Shown here piece after piece: positions 1-5,827 of a stretch of 11,678 nt of DNA. Made by a program: the position numbers and the translations under genes. The notes under the pieces were generated by a model. That model made no database searches, had not been told where the DNA came from, and saw nothing but the letters and a program-made list of their open reading frames with translations. Each line of letters opens with the position of its first letter. Within the stretch, counting starts at the first letter, position 1. This DNA comes from Baffinella frigidus (lineage: Eukaryota > Cryptophyceae > Cryptomonadales > Baffinellaceae): the NCBI GenBank assembly GCA_026770585.1, contig MU646707.1:355115-366792 (forward strand), given 5' to 3'.

Positions 1-19
1 GGGGGGGGGGGGGGGGGGG
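1..19. repeat. poly-G run at window start
   Basis: Nineteen consecutive G residues open the window. Runs of 8-13 G or C recur throughout (for example 4685-4697 and 5168-5178), so this could be genuine, but a homopolymer at a sequence edge may also be an assembly or read-end artefact. Confidence 0.7.
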
Positions 20-119
20 CTCGCTAATCCAGTCTGCTACGCGGCATCACCCCTCTAACCCAGTCGTCTGATCGTCAGGGTTTGGAGTTTGTCGTGTAGG
101 GTGGTGCACTCCCCGCTCC

Positions 120-183
120 GTCGAACATCTTCTGCGAGAACGTGGGGAAAGCGAGGTTTGATACGTTGACAAACACGACCGCT
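120..183 (-). other. Possible splice acceptor of gene A with shared intron module
   Basis: Read on the minus strand, 183-147 is a variant of a 37-nt module that also occurs three times in gene B introns (core GCGGTCGTGTTTG, then an AAAC end). It is followed by a pyrimidine-rich stretch and CTCGCAG ending at 132. An exon of gene A could start at 131. In phase 0, which exon 691-861 requires, about 18 codons (starting Lys-Met-Phe-Asp) are open before a stop, so the exon would have to be short or terminal. The module match is visible; the exon is inference. Confidence 0.3.
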
Positions 184-341
184 TCACGCTAGGGGGAGAG
201 ATGTGACGAGACCAGAGGGCTCACTGCCCGCAACGTGGGGAACAGGGTGCCACTGGCAGCGGCGGTTCTGCGGCGGACTCTGGGAACATCTCCAGGGTTG
301 TGGAGGGGGGATGGTTGGAACGGTGGTAAGACGACAGGATG

Positions 342-377
342 AAATCTCTGCAAACAACACGCTGTTTGCAGAGATTT
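342..377. repeat. Perfect 15-bp inverted repeat (hairpin)
   Basis: AAATCTCTGCAAACA at 342-356 is exactly complementary to 363-377, with a 6-nt loop (ACACGC). It is far more AT-rich than its surroundings. On the minus strand it would lie in the intron or 3' part of gene A. It could be an RNA hairpin or the remnant of a tiny palindromic element; no T tract follows that would suggest a terminator. Confidence 0.75.
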
Positions 378-493
378 GCAGGCCGCGGCAACGAACCCAC
401 TACCGCTCCCCGGGGCCGAGACCCGGCAGCGCAAAGGCAGCACTAATACGCGCTCTTTCGACTCTCTTCCCAGCGGCCTCGCCCCCGCGACTT

Positions 494-662
494 CCGCCAA
501 CCCTCACGGAAGGACCGAATCGATTGGTTTCGACTTGTTCCCGAAAGTTTGTGTAGCAAGTTTGGGACTGAAGTTGATTCGTCGGGGTCGAATCCGACCC
601 CGACGCACCACAAACTCGAGGTCTGAAAATCGACGAGTTGGTCTTTCCGTGAGGGTTGGTGG
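494..662. mobile_element. MITE-like palindromic element in gene A intron
   Basis: Terminal inverted repeats of about 20 bp (CCAACCCTCACGGAAGGACC at 497-516; its complement at 640-659 with one mismatch) enclose a partly self-complementary body. At its centre is a perfect 11-bp hairpin (580-590 with 595-605, loop AATC). Extending the ends by three bases (494 and 662) keeps two more matches. No convincing target-site duplication is visible and no protein is encoded. It lies just downstream of the splice donor of the gene A exon, so it is probably intronic. It could also be a non-transposon palindrome. Confidence 0.6.
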
Positions 663-690
663 TTGCGGTCCCCGGGGAACGGCGCGGTAC

Positions 691-861
691 CTGTGCCTTG
701 AGAAGCTGCTGGCCCACGGACTCTGACTTGGACTGGGCCTTCTGGTCCAGCTCCACCGTCGCACCCCCCCGCTCGCCGCCGCCCCGCCCATGCGCCACGA
801 GAAGCACCAGGGCAGAGACGAGCAGCCCGGCGGCGAGCGCCCGTGGTCTAGCTGCCTCCAT
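691..861 (-). CDS. First exon of gene A: signal peptide or anchor protein (partial)
   Basis: A 57-codon exon reads leftward from an ATG at 861 to a CAG|GTACCG splice donor at 691/690, leaving phase 0. The product begins Met-Glu-Ala-Ala-Arg-Pro-Arg, followed by a hydrophobic stretch at about residues 8-24 rich in Leu, Ala and Val. A Gly/Arg-rich spacer and a polar Lys/Gln/Ser segment ending in Lys-Ala-Gln come next. This is the layout of a cleaved signal peptide or a type II membrane anchor. The frame is also open upstream of this Met, but that part looks non-coding, and the Met sits directly before the basic-hydrophobic leader. The remaining exons lie to the left, mostly outside the window. 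The gene runs head to head with gene B, whose first exon has the same basic-then-hydrophobic design. Family unknown. Confidence 0.55.
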
Positions 862-952
862 CCCCGGCAGCGAATGGCAATACGGCCGAATCTGGAGGAG
901 GGGTCGGTCGGCGTCGTCAGCGATTTCGGCGGTCGTGGTCCGGGCAGGGTCT

Positions 953-1012
953 CTCTGTGATGGAGCGAGGTGCTTTATCCGCCTCTGTGATAGAGCAAGG
1001 TGCTTTCTCGGC
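953..1012. repeat. Two-copy 30-bp tandem repeat
   Basis: CTCTGTGAT starts at both 953 and 983, and each unit continues with a GAGC(G/A)AGGTGCTTT core. The copies differ at a few positions. It lies about 100-150 bp upstream of the gene A start and could be a duplicated regulatory element or simple local duplication. Confidence 0.8.
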
Positions 1013-1336
1013 AGATCAGTCGCAGAGGCAAGGGCAGATTCGCTGTTCGCTCTGAGATGGTAGAATGGGTCCGGATGGACTGGAGGCTGGGGTAGGGATG
1101 GTCTCGGCGCTGCAGCATCGCTATACATGCTCGATCTGGCTCACTGCGCCGCAAACCGTTTCCTCTGTGCAGCACGTTCTCTCACGTCGAGGAGATCAAG
1201 GCTGAATCGTGGGCTGCTCCCCAGGAGAGCGAAGGTACTCAACACTTGGCAAAGGATCAGCGTGTCCTTCACTCGCAGCACCAAGATCATGTGAGGCCCC
1301 TCGTGTCGTGCGCACACCATAGCTAAGGTCAGTCTG

Positions 1337-1357
1337 ACTTATGAGTGAGGTACTCCT
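1337..1357. mobile_element. Diverged solo end of the CAGGGGTACC MITE family
   Basis: CTTATGAGTGAGGTACTCCT closely resembles the right terminus of the elements at 8057-8177 and 8537-8705 (CTTATGAGCGAGGTACCCCT), with about three differences in 20. No partner inverted end is apparent nearby, so this looks like a decayed or solo terminus. Confidence 0.45.
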
Positions 1358-1431
1358 GACCTGTGAGCCTTGATGAGAGATGGAGGAGGGAGGGGTGAGT
1401 GTTGTCCCGTCACCAAGGGGGGCCTCAAAAG

Positions 1432-1439
1432 ATAAATAT
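1432..1439 (+). promoter_or_regulatory. TATA-like sequence upstream of gene B
   Basis: ATAAATAT is one of the few AT-only stretches in this GC-rich intergenic region and lies 108 nt before the gene B ATG. That spacing would allow a transcription start near 1465 and a leader of about 80 nt. Base composition is the only evidence. Confidence 0.3.
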
Positions 1440-1497
1440 GCCTGCAAAGGCCCCCTGTTTCCAAGAGCATGTTTACAACTTGGGGACCTTTTTTAAA

Positions 1498-1524
1498 GGG
1501 CCCCTTTTCAGACGAAAGGGGCCC
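1498..1524. repeat. 10-bp GC-rich hairpin in gene B leader
   Basis: GGGCCCCTTT (1498-1507) and AAAGGGGCCC (1515-1524) are exact complements around a 7-nt loop. If transcription starts near 1465 this hairpin lies in the 5' leader, 23 nt before the ATG, where it could affect translation. It may equally be a palindrome fragment. Confidence 0.65.
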
Positions 1525-1547
1525 CTGCTCAAGAGTCAAGGTAGAAA

Positions 1548-1700
1548 ATGGTGGGTCCCAGAAAGGCCGCGTCGGCCGCCGGCCTCGCGCTGCTGGCCGC
1601 GTGCGCGGCGCTCGTCATCGTGCAGCACCTCGGCGCCGGGCGAGTGGCTCTTGAGTCTGAGGAAATGTCGCCCATGGTGTCACCCATGGGCATGTATCAG
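1548..1700 (+). CDS. Gene B exon 1: signal peptide or membrane anchor
   Basis: The ATG at 1548 begins Met-Val-Gly-Pro-Arg-Lys, followed by a hydrophobic stretch at about residues 10-25 (Ala/Leu-rich, ending Leu-Val-Ile-Val). This is a typical signal peptide or signal anchor. Two phase-0 donors fit exon 2: GGGCGA|GTGGCT after 1643 (32 codons) and CAG|GTTGAC after 1700 (51 codons). I give the longer form because CAG|GT is the better donor, but the extra 19 residues (Val-Ala-Leu-Glu-Ser...) are not clearly coding. The leader implies that the whole gene B product enters the secretory pathway. It resembles the leader of divergent gene A in design, not in exact sequence. Confidence 0.6.
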
Positions 1701-1988
1701 GTTGACCCTCTTTGCCGCTGGTTGCTTGGCTGGGGGATGGGGCTGCTAGTTGCGCGCGCCAGGGCGCCGCTGAGAATCGCTAGGCATACTGCTGGCATGA
1801 CAGCGCCAGTGGTGAGGCTTGTGAGTACCAGGGAGGGTTGCTCATTGACGAGCACCCGCAGCACCCGCAGCACAGCTGTGCGCTGGCTGATCCTATTTCT
1901 GTGCTTCCCCTGCCACGGACTCTAAGAGCAAACGCCCCACGGAATATGCGGTGCGTGGTTTGCTGACGTGCACCGGGGGCAACCGCAG

Positions 1989-2432
1989 GCGCAGCACCCG
2001 GTCTTCGGCAGGTGCCAGAGCACCCACAACATGGACGCGTTCGTCACCCTGGTGAACCGCAAGTGCGGCGACCTCGGCGAGCTGCAGACGTGCTCAGACG
2101 CGTGCGTCTCGGCGCTCAAGACCTCGGTGGCGGCGCAGGGCTGCTGCTTCGAGACGATCATGCAGGGGTACGAGCACATGCAGCCCATGGCGGCGCAGTC
2201 GTGGCGGCGCTGGCAGGGGTTGGCGTCGGGCAAGTGCGGCGTTGAGTTCTCCACGGAGACGTGCGGGCACTCGGTTGGCGAGAAGCCCTTCCACGACCTC
2301 GAGCAATCGGTGGATCACGTGCAGGATCAGGCGACAGAGAACTACGACAACTTTGGCAACCTCATCGATAAGCTCCTCGCGCCGCAGTACTCACCTGACC
2401 CCTATGATGACTACTCCTACTCCGACGAGCCG
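1989..2432 (+). CDS. Gene B exon 2: eight-cysteine domain
   Basis: A 148-codon exon lies between CCGCAG (ending 1988) and a CCG|GTGCGC donor, entering and leaving in phase 0. It has eight cysteines spaced C-x16-C-x8-C-x3-C-x12-CC-x29-C-x8-C, suggesting four disulfides in a secreted helical module. Local helix-like patches include Ala-Phe-Val-Thr-Leu-Val and Ser-Ala-Leu-Lys. A tail rich in Asp, Tyr and Ser (Pro-Asp-Pro-Tyr-Asp-Asp-Tyr) leads into the acidic exon 3. Third-position GC is high and the amino-acid mix is protein-like, making this one of the best-supported coding segments here. The spacing is loosely reminiscent of small disulfide-rich helical folds, but I cannot assign a known family. 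Confidence 0.8.
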
Positions 2433-2592
2433 GTGCGCCTCCCTCTCACACTCTCTCCCCCCATCACTCTCCTCGCCTCCCTCGCAGTCCCGCATCCCCT
2501 CACTCTCCCCCCCCTCTTACTCTCCTCCCACTCTCACGCTCCTGCCCCACTCACCCTCCTCCTCCCCCGTGCGTCATCCACCAGCTTTCCAG

Positions 2593-2614
2593 AGCGGTCT
2601 CATGTCGCGTCGCG
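2593..2614 (+). CDS. Candidate micro-exon of gene B (22 nt)
   Basis: Exon 2 ends in phase 0 but the coding frame of exon 3 needs phase 1 after its GCAG. A 22-nt segment between TTTCCAG and a good GTGAGA donor enters in phase 0 and exits in phase 1, encoding Ser-Gly-Leu-Met-Ser-Arg-Arg plus one base. It restores the frame exactly. The following intron would be only 35 nt, which is very short. The alternative is that exon 3 starts later, at 2664, after an in-phase CAG. Confidence 0.35.
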
Positions 2615-2649
2615 GTGAGATTCCCCTGTGAACGCCTCCTGACACGCAG

Positions 2650-2850
2650 CGTACACCGAGCAGGAGGAGCAGTACGCCGCCGAGCCCGAGCAGGAACAGT
2701 ACGCCGCCGAGCCCATGGAGGAGCCCATGGAGGACGCGTACGTCAACGAGCAGCAGCCTGCTGCAGAGGAGCGATACGCCGACGCGCCCGAGGAGGAGCA
2801 GCGTGGGATGTCTGATGTGGCGGAGGAGAGGGGGGGCGCCACGCTTGCGG
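2650..2850 (+). CDS. Gene B exon 3: acidic Glu/Gln-rich segment
   Basis: After ACACGCAG (ending 2649) the frame reads an acidic segment with imperfect repeats of Glu-Gln-Tyr-Ala-Ala-Glu-Pro and Met-Glu-Glu-Pro, about 66 codons. It is low complexity and probably disordered, with no cysteines, so it may be a linker. The likely donor is GCGG|GTGCCC at 2851 (phase 1); C|GTGGGA at about 2801 is an earlier option. The last 12 codons are closely repeated by the next mini-exon at 2908-2943, so this boundary is part of a duplication. Confidence 0.6.
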
Positions 2851-2852
2851 GT

Positions 2853-3125
2853 GCCCCACCCCCCCTCATCGCTGAAACACAATCCTACCCTCTCCCCTCT
2901 GAAACAGCCGCGTCGGAGGAGAGGAGGGGCGCCAAGCTTGCGGGTGCCCTACCTCTCCCCTCTGAACACAATCCGACCCTCTCCCCTCTGAAACACAATC
3001 CGGGTGACATGGGCTGGGCCTTTGGATCTTGGGTGCCTCACCCCCCCCCCTTCACCTCTTAAACGCAATTGTACCTGCCACCTCTGAAACACAATCCTAC
3101 GTCTCCCCTGGAACACAACCCTACC
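2853..3125. repeat. Dispersed copies of a CTCTGAAACACAATCC motif
   Basis: At least six variants of a roughly 27-nt unit (Ctctgaaacacaatcctaccctctccc-like, in shortened and intact forms) occur between 2870 and 3120. They surround the mini-exon at 2908. The unit is rich in C and T and includes the pyrimidine tract that precedes the AACAG acceptor, so acceptors could be copied along with it. Confidence 0.6.
2908..2943 (+). CDS. Gene B mini-exon, duplicate of exon 3 end
   Basis: A 36-nt segment lies between CTGAAACAG and GCGG|GTGCCC and encodes (Ala)-Ala-Ser-Glu-Glu-Arg-Arg-Gly-Ala-Lys-Leu-Ala. It is nearly identical to the end of exon 3, including the donor. It enters and leaves in phase 1, so inclusion or skipping does not change the frame. 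It may be an optional exon or a dead copy. Confidence 0.4.
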
Positions 3126-3132
3126 CCGCGTT

Positions 3133-3554
3133 TGGTCTGCAAGTCACCCAGCATCCAGAACAGCATTTGAATCTTGACCATTCCGTGAACCCCAGAAATG
3201 CAGGCGCCTAACAAACCCTGCACACCTAGACCCACCTCGCAGAGGGGACCCCTCTGAAAAACAGTCAGGAGGACACAGACTGGGCTTTTAGATGTGTTCA
3301 CTCTGCTCTGGAACATGACTTGGGGGGATGCGGGTGGCGGGTGTTGGCTGCCGCGCGGTGCTGGTAGCGTTCGCTGATGGTGTCGAGGGTAGTGTCGAGG
3401 GCGGGATGGTGGGGTGGTGAAGCCTGTGGCCACGGGCCTGATTCAGCAGATGCGAGGTGGGTGTAGGGGTGCAGGCTTTGTTGGACGCTGGAATTTCGGG
3501 GGTTGAGGATCAAGAGTCAAACACTGTACTGGTTGTTGGGTGTCTTGCAGACCA
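3133..3554. repeat. Diverged inverted duplication within gene B
   Basis: Segment 3133-3245 reappears in reverse complement at 3447-3554, including TCTTGCAGACCA on the right arm and TGGTCTGCAAG on the left. The arms are about 110 nt, visibly diverged with small indels, around a spacer of about 200 nt. No clear exon is seen in 2944-3680 apart from these repeats; a short GACAtGGGCTGGGC-type block also repeats directly (about 3005 and 3270). Confidence 0.6.
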
Positions 3555-3689
3555 GGTGCAGTTCGTAAGGTGTTTCCCGGTTCGGCAGAGGAGAGGGTTT
3601 TCGGCAGAGGAGAGGGGTGGGAGAGGGGTGGGCCGGACCAGGTGCGGCTCGATAGGTGTCAATGCACGCTCGTGTTCTCTTGTTAGCAG

Positions 3690-3718
3690 CGTCAGAGAAG
3701 CCGACACTGCAGATGCGA
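3690..3718 (+). pseudogene. Mini-exon copy (Ala-Ser-Glu-Lys type), probably non-functional
   Basis: TTAGCAG precedes a segment encoding (Ala)-Ser-Glu-Lys-Pro-Thr-Leu-Gln-Met-Arg, ending at CGA|GTTGGG. It enters in phase 1 and exits in phase 0, but the next copy (3786) needs phase 1 and shifts to a stop if joined. It is the upstream half of a tandem duplication whose second copy starts at 4102, an offset of exactly 412 bp. Confidence 0.45.
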
Positions 3719-3785
3719 GTTGGGGCGGGTTTCACAAATAGTTAGACCAGGAGAGGGTCGTTAACACCAGCGCTCTGCCTCGCAG

Positions 3786-3835
3786 CGTCGGAGAATGCAC
3801 AGCTGGGCGACGAGATGCTGGCCCAGCTGAGGCTC
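3786..3835 (+). pseudogene. Partial copy of the start of the exon at 4198
   Basis: After CTCGCAG the frame reads (Ala)-Ser-Glu-Asn-Ala-Gln-Leu-Gly-Asp-Glu-Met, closely matching the first codons of the 4198 exon. It then runs into unrelated sequence and the tetranucleotide repeat. The only nearby GT (CTC|GTTACC) is in phase 0, so it might be an alternative exon, but the long remainder of the 4198 exon is missing. Confidence 0.45.
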
Positions 3836-3844
3836 GTTACCAGA

Positions 3845-3869
3845 CAGACTGACTGACTGACTGACAGGC

Positions 3870-3912
<43 letters not shown>
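3845..3912. repeat. GACT/GACA tetranucleotide microsatellite
   Basis: Four GACT-type units are followed by about twelve GACA units, interrupted once by GGCA. It lies between two mini-exon copies in an intron of gene B. It has no coding value: the matching minus-strand Cys-Leu-Ser-Val reading is a repeat artefact. Confidence 0.95.
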
Positions 3913-3976
3913 GCCAGCCACCCTGGCACCTACCGAACGACTCCCTCGAAGGGTGCTTAACACCCACTCCTGTTCG

Positions 3977-4019
3977 CATCGGCGGAGAACGCGCGGCTGG
4001 GCAACGAGATCAGCTGATT
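3977..4019 (+). pseudogene. Broken mini-exon copy with lost acceptor and stop
   Basis: This is a third copy of the Ala-Glu-Asn-Ala-x-Leu-Gly-Asn-Glu segment. The acceptor seen in its relatives (TTCGCAG) reads TTCGCATC here, so the AG is gone. An in-frame TGA follows Glu-Ile-Ser before any donor. Both defects make it non-functional as drawn. Confidence 0.55.
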
Positions 4020-4101
4020 CTCGTTAACACCCGCTCTATTGCATGACACGGAGTGTAAAAACCACTCTACACCCAACATGTAAACTCGCTCTTGTTCGCA
4101 G

Positions 4102-4145
4102 CGTCAGAGAAGCTGACACTGCAGATGCGAGATGGGGCAGATTTC
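4102..4145 (+). pseudogene. Second Ala-Ser-Glu-Lys mini-exon copy, donor altered
   Basis: TTCGCAG precedes (Ala)-Ser-Glu-Lys-Leu-Thr-Leu-Gln-Met-Arg. The donor of the first copy (CGA|GTTGGG) is CGAGATGGG here, so the GT is lost. The frame stays open through the following former intron into the exon at 4198, so a fused exon 4102-4352 is possible. Skipping it in favour of the 4198 acceptor gives the same phase. Confidence 0.4.
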
Positions 4146-4197
4146 ACAAATATTTGGACCAGGAGAGGGTCGTTGACACCCGCGCTCTGCCTCGCAG

Positions 4198-4352
4198 CAG
4201 CGGACAACGCGCAGCTGGGCGACGAAGTCATCGACATGCCGGCAACGCCCTCCGAGGACTTCGGAGACATCGAGGTGCCCTCGGGGAGCGTGAAGCCGTA
4301 CATGTTCAAGCAGCAGGAGGCGGCGCTGCGCGCGGCTGGTGGCTCGCTCAAG
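4198..4352 (+). CDS. Gene B exon: Ala-Asp-Asn...Ser-Leu-Lys segment
   Basis: From CTCGCAG (ending 4197) to CTCAAG|GTCCCC, 155 nt enter in phase 1 and leave in phase 0. The segment encodes Asn-Ala-Gln-Leu-Gly-Asp-Glu, an acidic Pro/Ser-rich stretch, then Lys-Pro-Tyr-Met-Phe-Lys-Gln-Gln-Glu-Ala-Ala-Leu-Arg-Ala-Ala. Codon use is strongly GC-ending. It is the only complete member of a family of partial copies (3786, 3977), so I take it as the active one. No cysteines; function unknown. Confidence 0.6.
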
Positions 4353-4431
4353 GTCCCCCTCCTCCTCCCGTCTCGGTCGTTCGGTGGGCGTTATTCCTTC
4401 CAGTTTATCCGGCCGGGCGTGCGCGGGGCGG

Positions 4432-4699
4432 CTCGCTCAAGGCTAAACCCCCTCTGCCGTATCGTTCGTTCGTTCCTTGTGTTTTATTCCTTATTTTGTA
4501 CGGAAACCTCTCAGACTCCTGACCGTAACGAACAACGCGGTGGAGTTGACCCCCCCCTCTGCCGTATCGTCTGTTCGTCCGTTGTGAGGTAGTCCTTCGT
4601 TTTTACGGAAACCTCTCAGACTCCTGACCGTAACGAACAAAGCGATGGAGTTCTACGACGCGCGGGGCGCCTCACTCAAGGTTAACCCCCCCCCCCCTC
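4432..4699 (+). CDS. Gene B duplicated exon zone ending in Ala-Ser-Leu-Lys
   Basis: The clearest coding piece is 4620-4680, reading Leu-Leu-Thr-Val-Thr-Asn-Lys-Ala-Met-Glu-Phe-Tyr-Asp and ending Ala-Ser-Leu-Lys|GTTAAC in phase 0. Its start after ACCTCTCAG would be phase 2, which no certain upstream donor supplies. A candidate is the segment after CCTTCCAG at about 4432, ending at a non-canonical AG|GCTAAA. An earlier copy (4515-4550) diverges after Val-Glu-Leu-Thr. The two copies sit in a tandem repeat of about 105 bp. Whether this zone is spliced in or skipped cannot be decided; skipping it keeps the frame. Confidence 0.4.
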
Positions 4700-4757
4700 C
4701 TGCATCCTTCGTTCGTCCGTTGTGCGGCATTCCTTTCTTCTTACAGAAACCACTCAG

Positions 4758-4798
4758 TGGTGGAGTTCTACGACTCCTCGTGCAATCTATTGTCCAAG
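4758..4798 (+). pseudogene. Third Glu-Phe-Tyr-Asp exon copy with lost donor
   Basis: After CCACTCAG the frame reads Val-Glu-Phe-Tyr-Asp-Ser-Ser-Cys-Asn-Leu-Leu-Ser-Lys, homologous to 4645-4680. The donor position after the Lys codon is CCCCCC, not GT, so the copy cannot splice as its relative does. It is followed by a poly-C tract. Confidence 0.5.
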
Positions 4799-4818
4799 CC
4801 CCCCCCCCCACCCCCCCT

Positions 4819-5080
4819 GCCGTATCCGCACCGACCTGGGCTCCCAGGCCAGCGCTTGAGTTGGCTGTGCTTCAGTGCAGGTGCGTTGAATCCGTTTTGG
4901 CATCCGAGGGATCCCCCCCCCCGCCGTATCCGCACCGACCTGCACTCCCTTCGGTTGGCTGTGCTTCAGTGCAGGTGGGCACCTCGCGCAAGGTCAACTC
5001 CATCCTGGGTGGATGCCACGGGTGCTATGCTAGCCGTTGGGGCGTTGACGCCGTTTTGCCATCCGAGGGATCCCCCCCCC
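4819..5080. repeat. Interleaved direct repeats around gene B exon 5
   Basis: CCGTATCCGCACCGACCTG occurs at 4819 and 4923, the GTTGGCTGTGCTTCAGTGCAG acceptor block at about 4860 and 4954, and a CCGTTTT(G)GCATCCGAGGGATCC block at about 4890 and 5050. The acceptor has therefore been copied with its pyrimidine tract; only the second copy is followed by protein-like sequence. Confidence 0.75.
4975..5008 (+). CDS. Gene B mini-exon: Val-Gly-Thr-Ser-Arg-Lys segment
   Basis: TTCAGTGCAG (ending 4974) opens a short exon encoding Val-Gly-Thr-Ser-Arg-Lys-Val-Asn-Ser-Ile-Leu and ending G|GTGGAT in phase 1, which matches the next acceptor. A later donor (GG|GTGCTA at 5022) would add Gly-Gly-Cys-His but exits in phase 2, giving a poorer continuation. 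It enters in phase 0, so it can follow the 4198-4352 exon or the 4680 donor. Confidence 0.5.
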
Positions 5081-5094
5081 GGTGGTTTCTGCAG

Positions 5095-5144
5095 CGACTG
5101 CGGTGACAGGCCAGCGCTGCGGGGGGTGTTACTTGAGTACGCAG
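5095..5144 (+). CDS. Gene B exon with Cys-Gly-Gly-Cys motif
   Basis: TTCTGCAG (ending 5094) leads in phase 1 into (Ala)-Thr-Ala-Val-Thr-Gly-Gln-Arg-Cys-Gly-Gly-Cys-Tyr-Leu-Ser-Thr-Gln, then CAG|GTCGAC in phase 0. The CxxC pair could form a disulfide or bind a metal. The frame remains open beyond the donor (Val-Asp-Asp-Ser-Val-Gly-His-Val, a Gly run and His-Cys), so a longer exon reaching about 5225 is possible, but no donor is found there. The short form fits the next exon exactly. Confidence 0.5.
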
Positions 5145-5224
5145 GTCGACGACTCGGTGGGGCACGTTTGGGGGGGGGGGCACTGCTTGGCCACAGCGGG
5201 AGACAGTGGCCCCGCCGCCGCCCC

Positions 5225-5430
5225 CAAGAAAACCAATCTAATCACCCCCAAGAACATCAACCCGAGAAATTCGATCGGAGAATATGGCGTCGCGTGGCTA
5301 AGGATGGCGTGGCGTGGGAAACCAATCTAAGAATCCCCAACAAACGTAATCCAAGAAAACCGATCTAAGGCGTTGTGTGGGGCTGTGTGGGGGAAAAAAA
5401 CAATCCGAGACAATCGATCTGAGGATGGTG
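5225..5430. repeat. Degenerate AATCNATCTAAG-type repeats in gene B intron
   Basis: Four or more variants of an (A)ACCGATCTAAGG/ACAATCGATCTGAGG motif occur every 50-60 nt, often preceded by CCAAGA or CCGAGA. They fill most of the intron before the 5451 exon. No coding potential is apparent. Confidence 0.6.
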
Positions 5431-5450
5431 TTTTTGTGTGGGTGGGGCAG

Positions 5451-5498
5451 GTGGCGCGGGGTAAGCAGCTGTACCAGGGCGGCGGCGAGGACGGCCAG
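5451..5498 (+). CDS. Gene B mini-exon: Val-Ala-Arg-Gly-Lys-Gln segment
   Basis: GGTGGGGCAG (ending 5450) and GGCCAG|GTACTC enclose 16 codons, phase 0 at both ends: Val-Ala-Arg-Gly-Lys-Gln-Leu-Tyr-Gln, then Gly-Gly-Gly-Glu-Asp-Gly-Gln. It joins in frame to the next exon (Asp-Tyr-Thr-Asn). A decayed copy of its 3' part with the donor lies at about 5828-5883. The internal GCGG|GTAAGC could also act as a donor. Confidence 0.6.
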
Positions 5499-5634
5499 GT
5501 ACTCTTCCCCACCCTCTCTCCTGGGTGTTGACCCTCCTGGGTGGTTCCGGGCTAGTAGCGTCATCACGTCTCGTGCGCGGGGTCAGCAGCTCTAGGGCAG
5601 AGACCAGGACGCACAGCTTTTTCTTCTTCTTCAT

Positions 5635-5784
5635 TATTACACTGCCAGGCCGGAGTTTTTGTTTGAGTCAACTCAACTGAGAATGTGTAGTAATGATGTA
5701 CACGTTCTGTGTACCTCGTTTCGAAAGTTGACAGATTTGTGGGTGGATTGACCTTTAAAAAATCTCCGCCCTGGCAGTGTATTA
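5635..5784. mobile_element. 140-bp MITE with terminal inverted repeats and TATTA duplication
   Basis: The element spans 5640-5779. It begins CACTGCCAGGCCGGAGTTTTT and ends with the complement of CACTGCCAGGGCGGAGATTTT, about 22 bp with two mismatches. Directly outside both ends is TATTA (5635-5639 and 5780-5784), a 5-bp target-site duplication; a 2-bp TA duplication is equally compatible. The body is AT-rich compared with its surroundings and codes for nothing. It is a non-autonomous DNA transposon inserted in the large gene B intron, in or next to a duplicated exon fragment. TA duplication would point to Tc1/mariner-type mobilisation; the CACTG ends also occur in CACTA-like elements. The superfamily is unresolved. 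Confidence 0.8.
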
Positions 5785-5827
5785 CTCTCGATACAGGTCC
5801 TGAACGAGGCCCTTGAGCCTTGAGTTG

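Larger units (their letters stand above)
862..1547. promoter_or_regulatory. Intergenic region between divergent genes A and B
   Basis: This 686-bp stretch separates the two opposed start codons and would hold both promoters and 5' leaders. Visible structure includes a two-copy 30-bp tandem repeat (953-1012), a diverged transposon-end sequence (about 1337-1357), a TATA-like ATAAATAT at 1432-1439 about 110 bp before the gene B start, and a 10-bp hairpin at 1498-1524. I see no convincing coding segment. Confidence 0.45.

Noticed and set aside
580-605. tRNA T-arm-like sequence (GGTCGAATCC)
   Set aside because: No D-arm, anticodon arm or acceptor stem is found around it; it is the centre of a larger palindrome.
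400-1128. Long 242-codon minus-strand open frame as one protein
   Set aside because: Only the middle part (861 to 691) looks coding, with a leader peptide and a good donor. The rest covers intergenic repeats and a palindromic element.
4092-4592. Continuous 166-codon plus-strand frame as a single exon
   Set aside because: It runs through former introns and past a good CTCAAG|GTCCCC donor; only 4198-4352 is complete, and the remainder is duplicated intron sequence.
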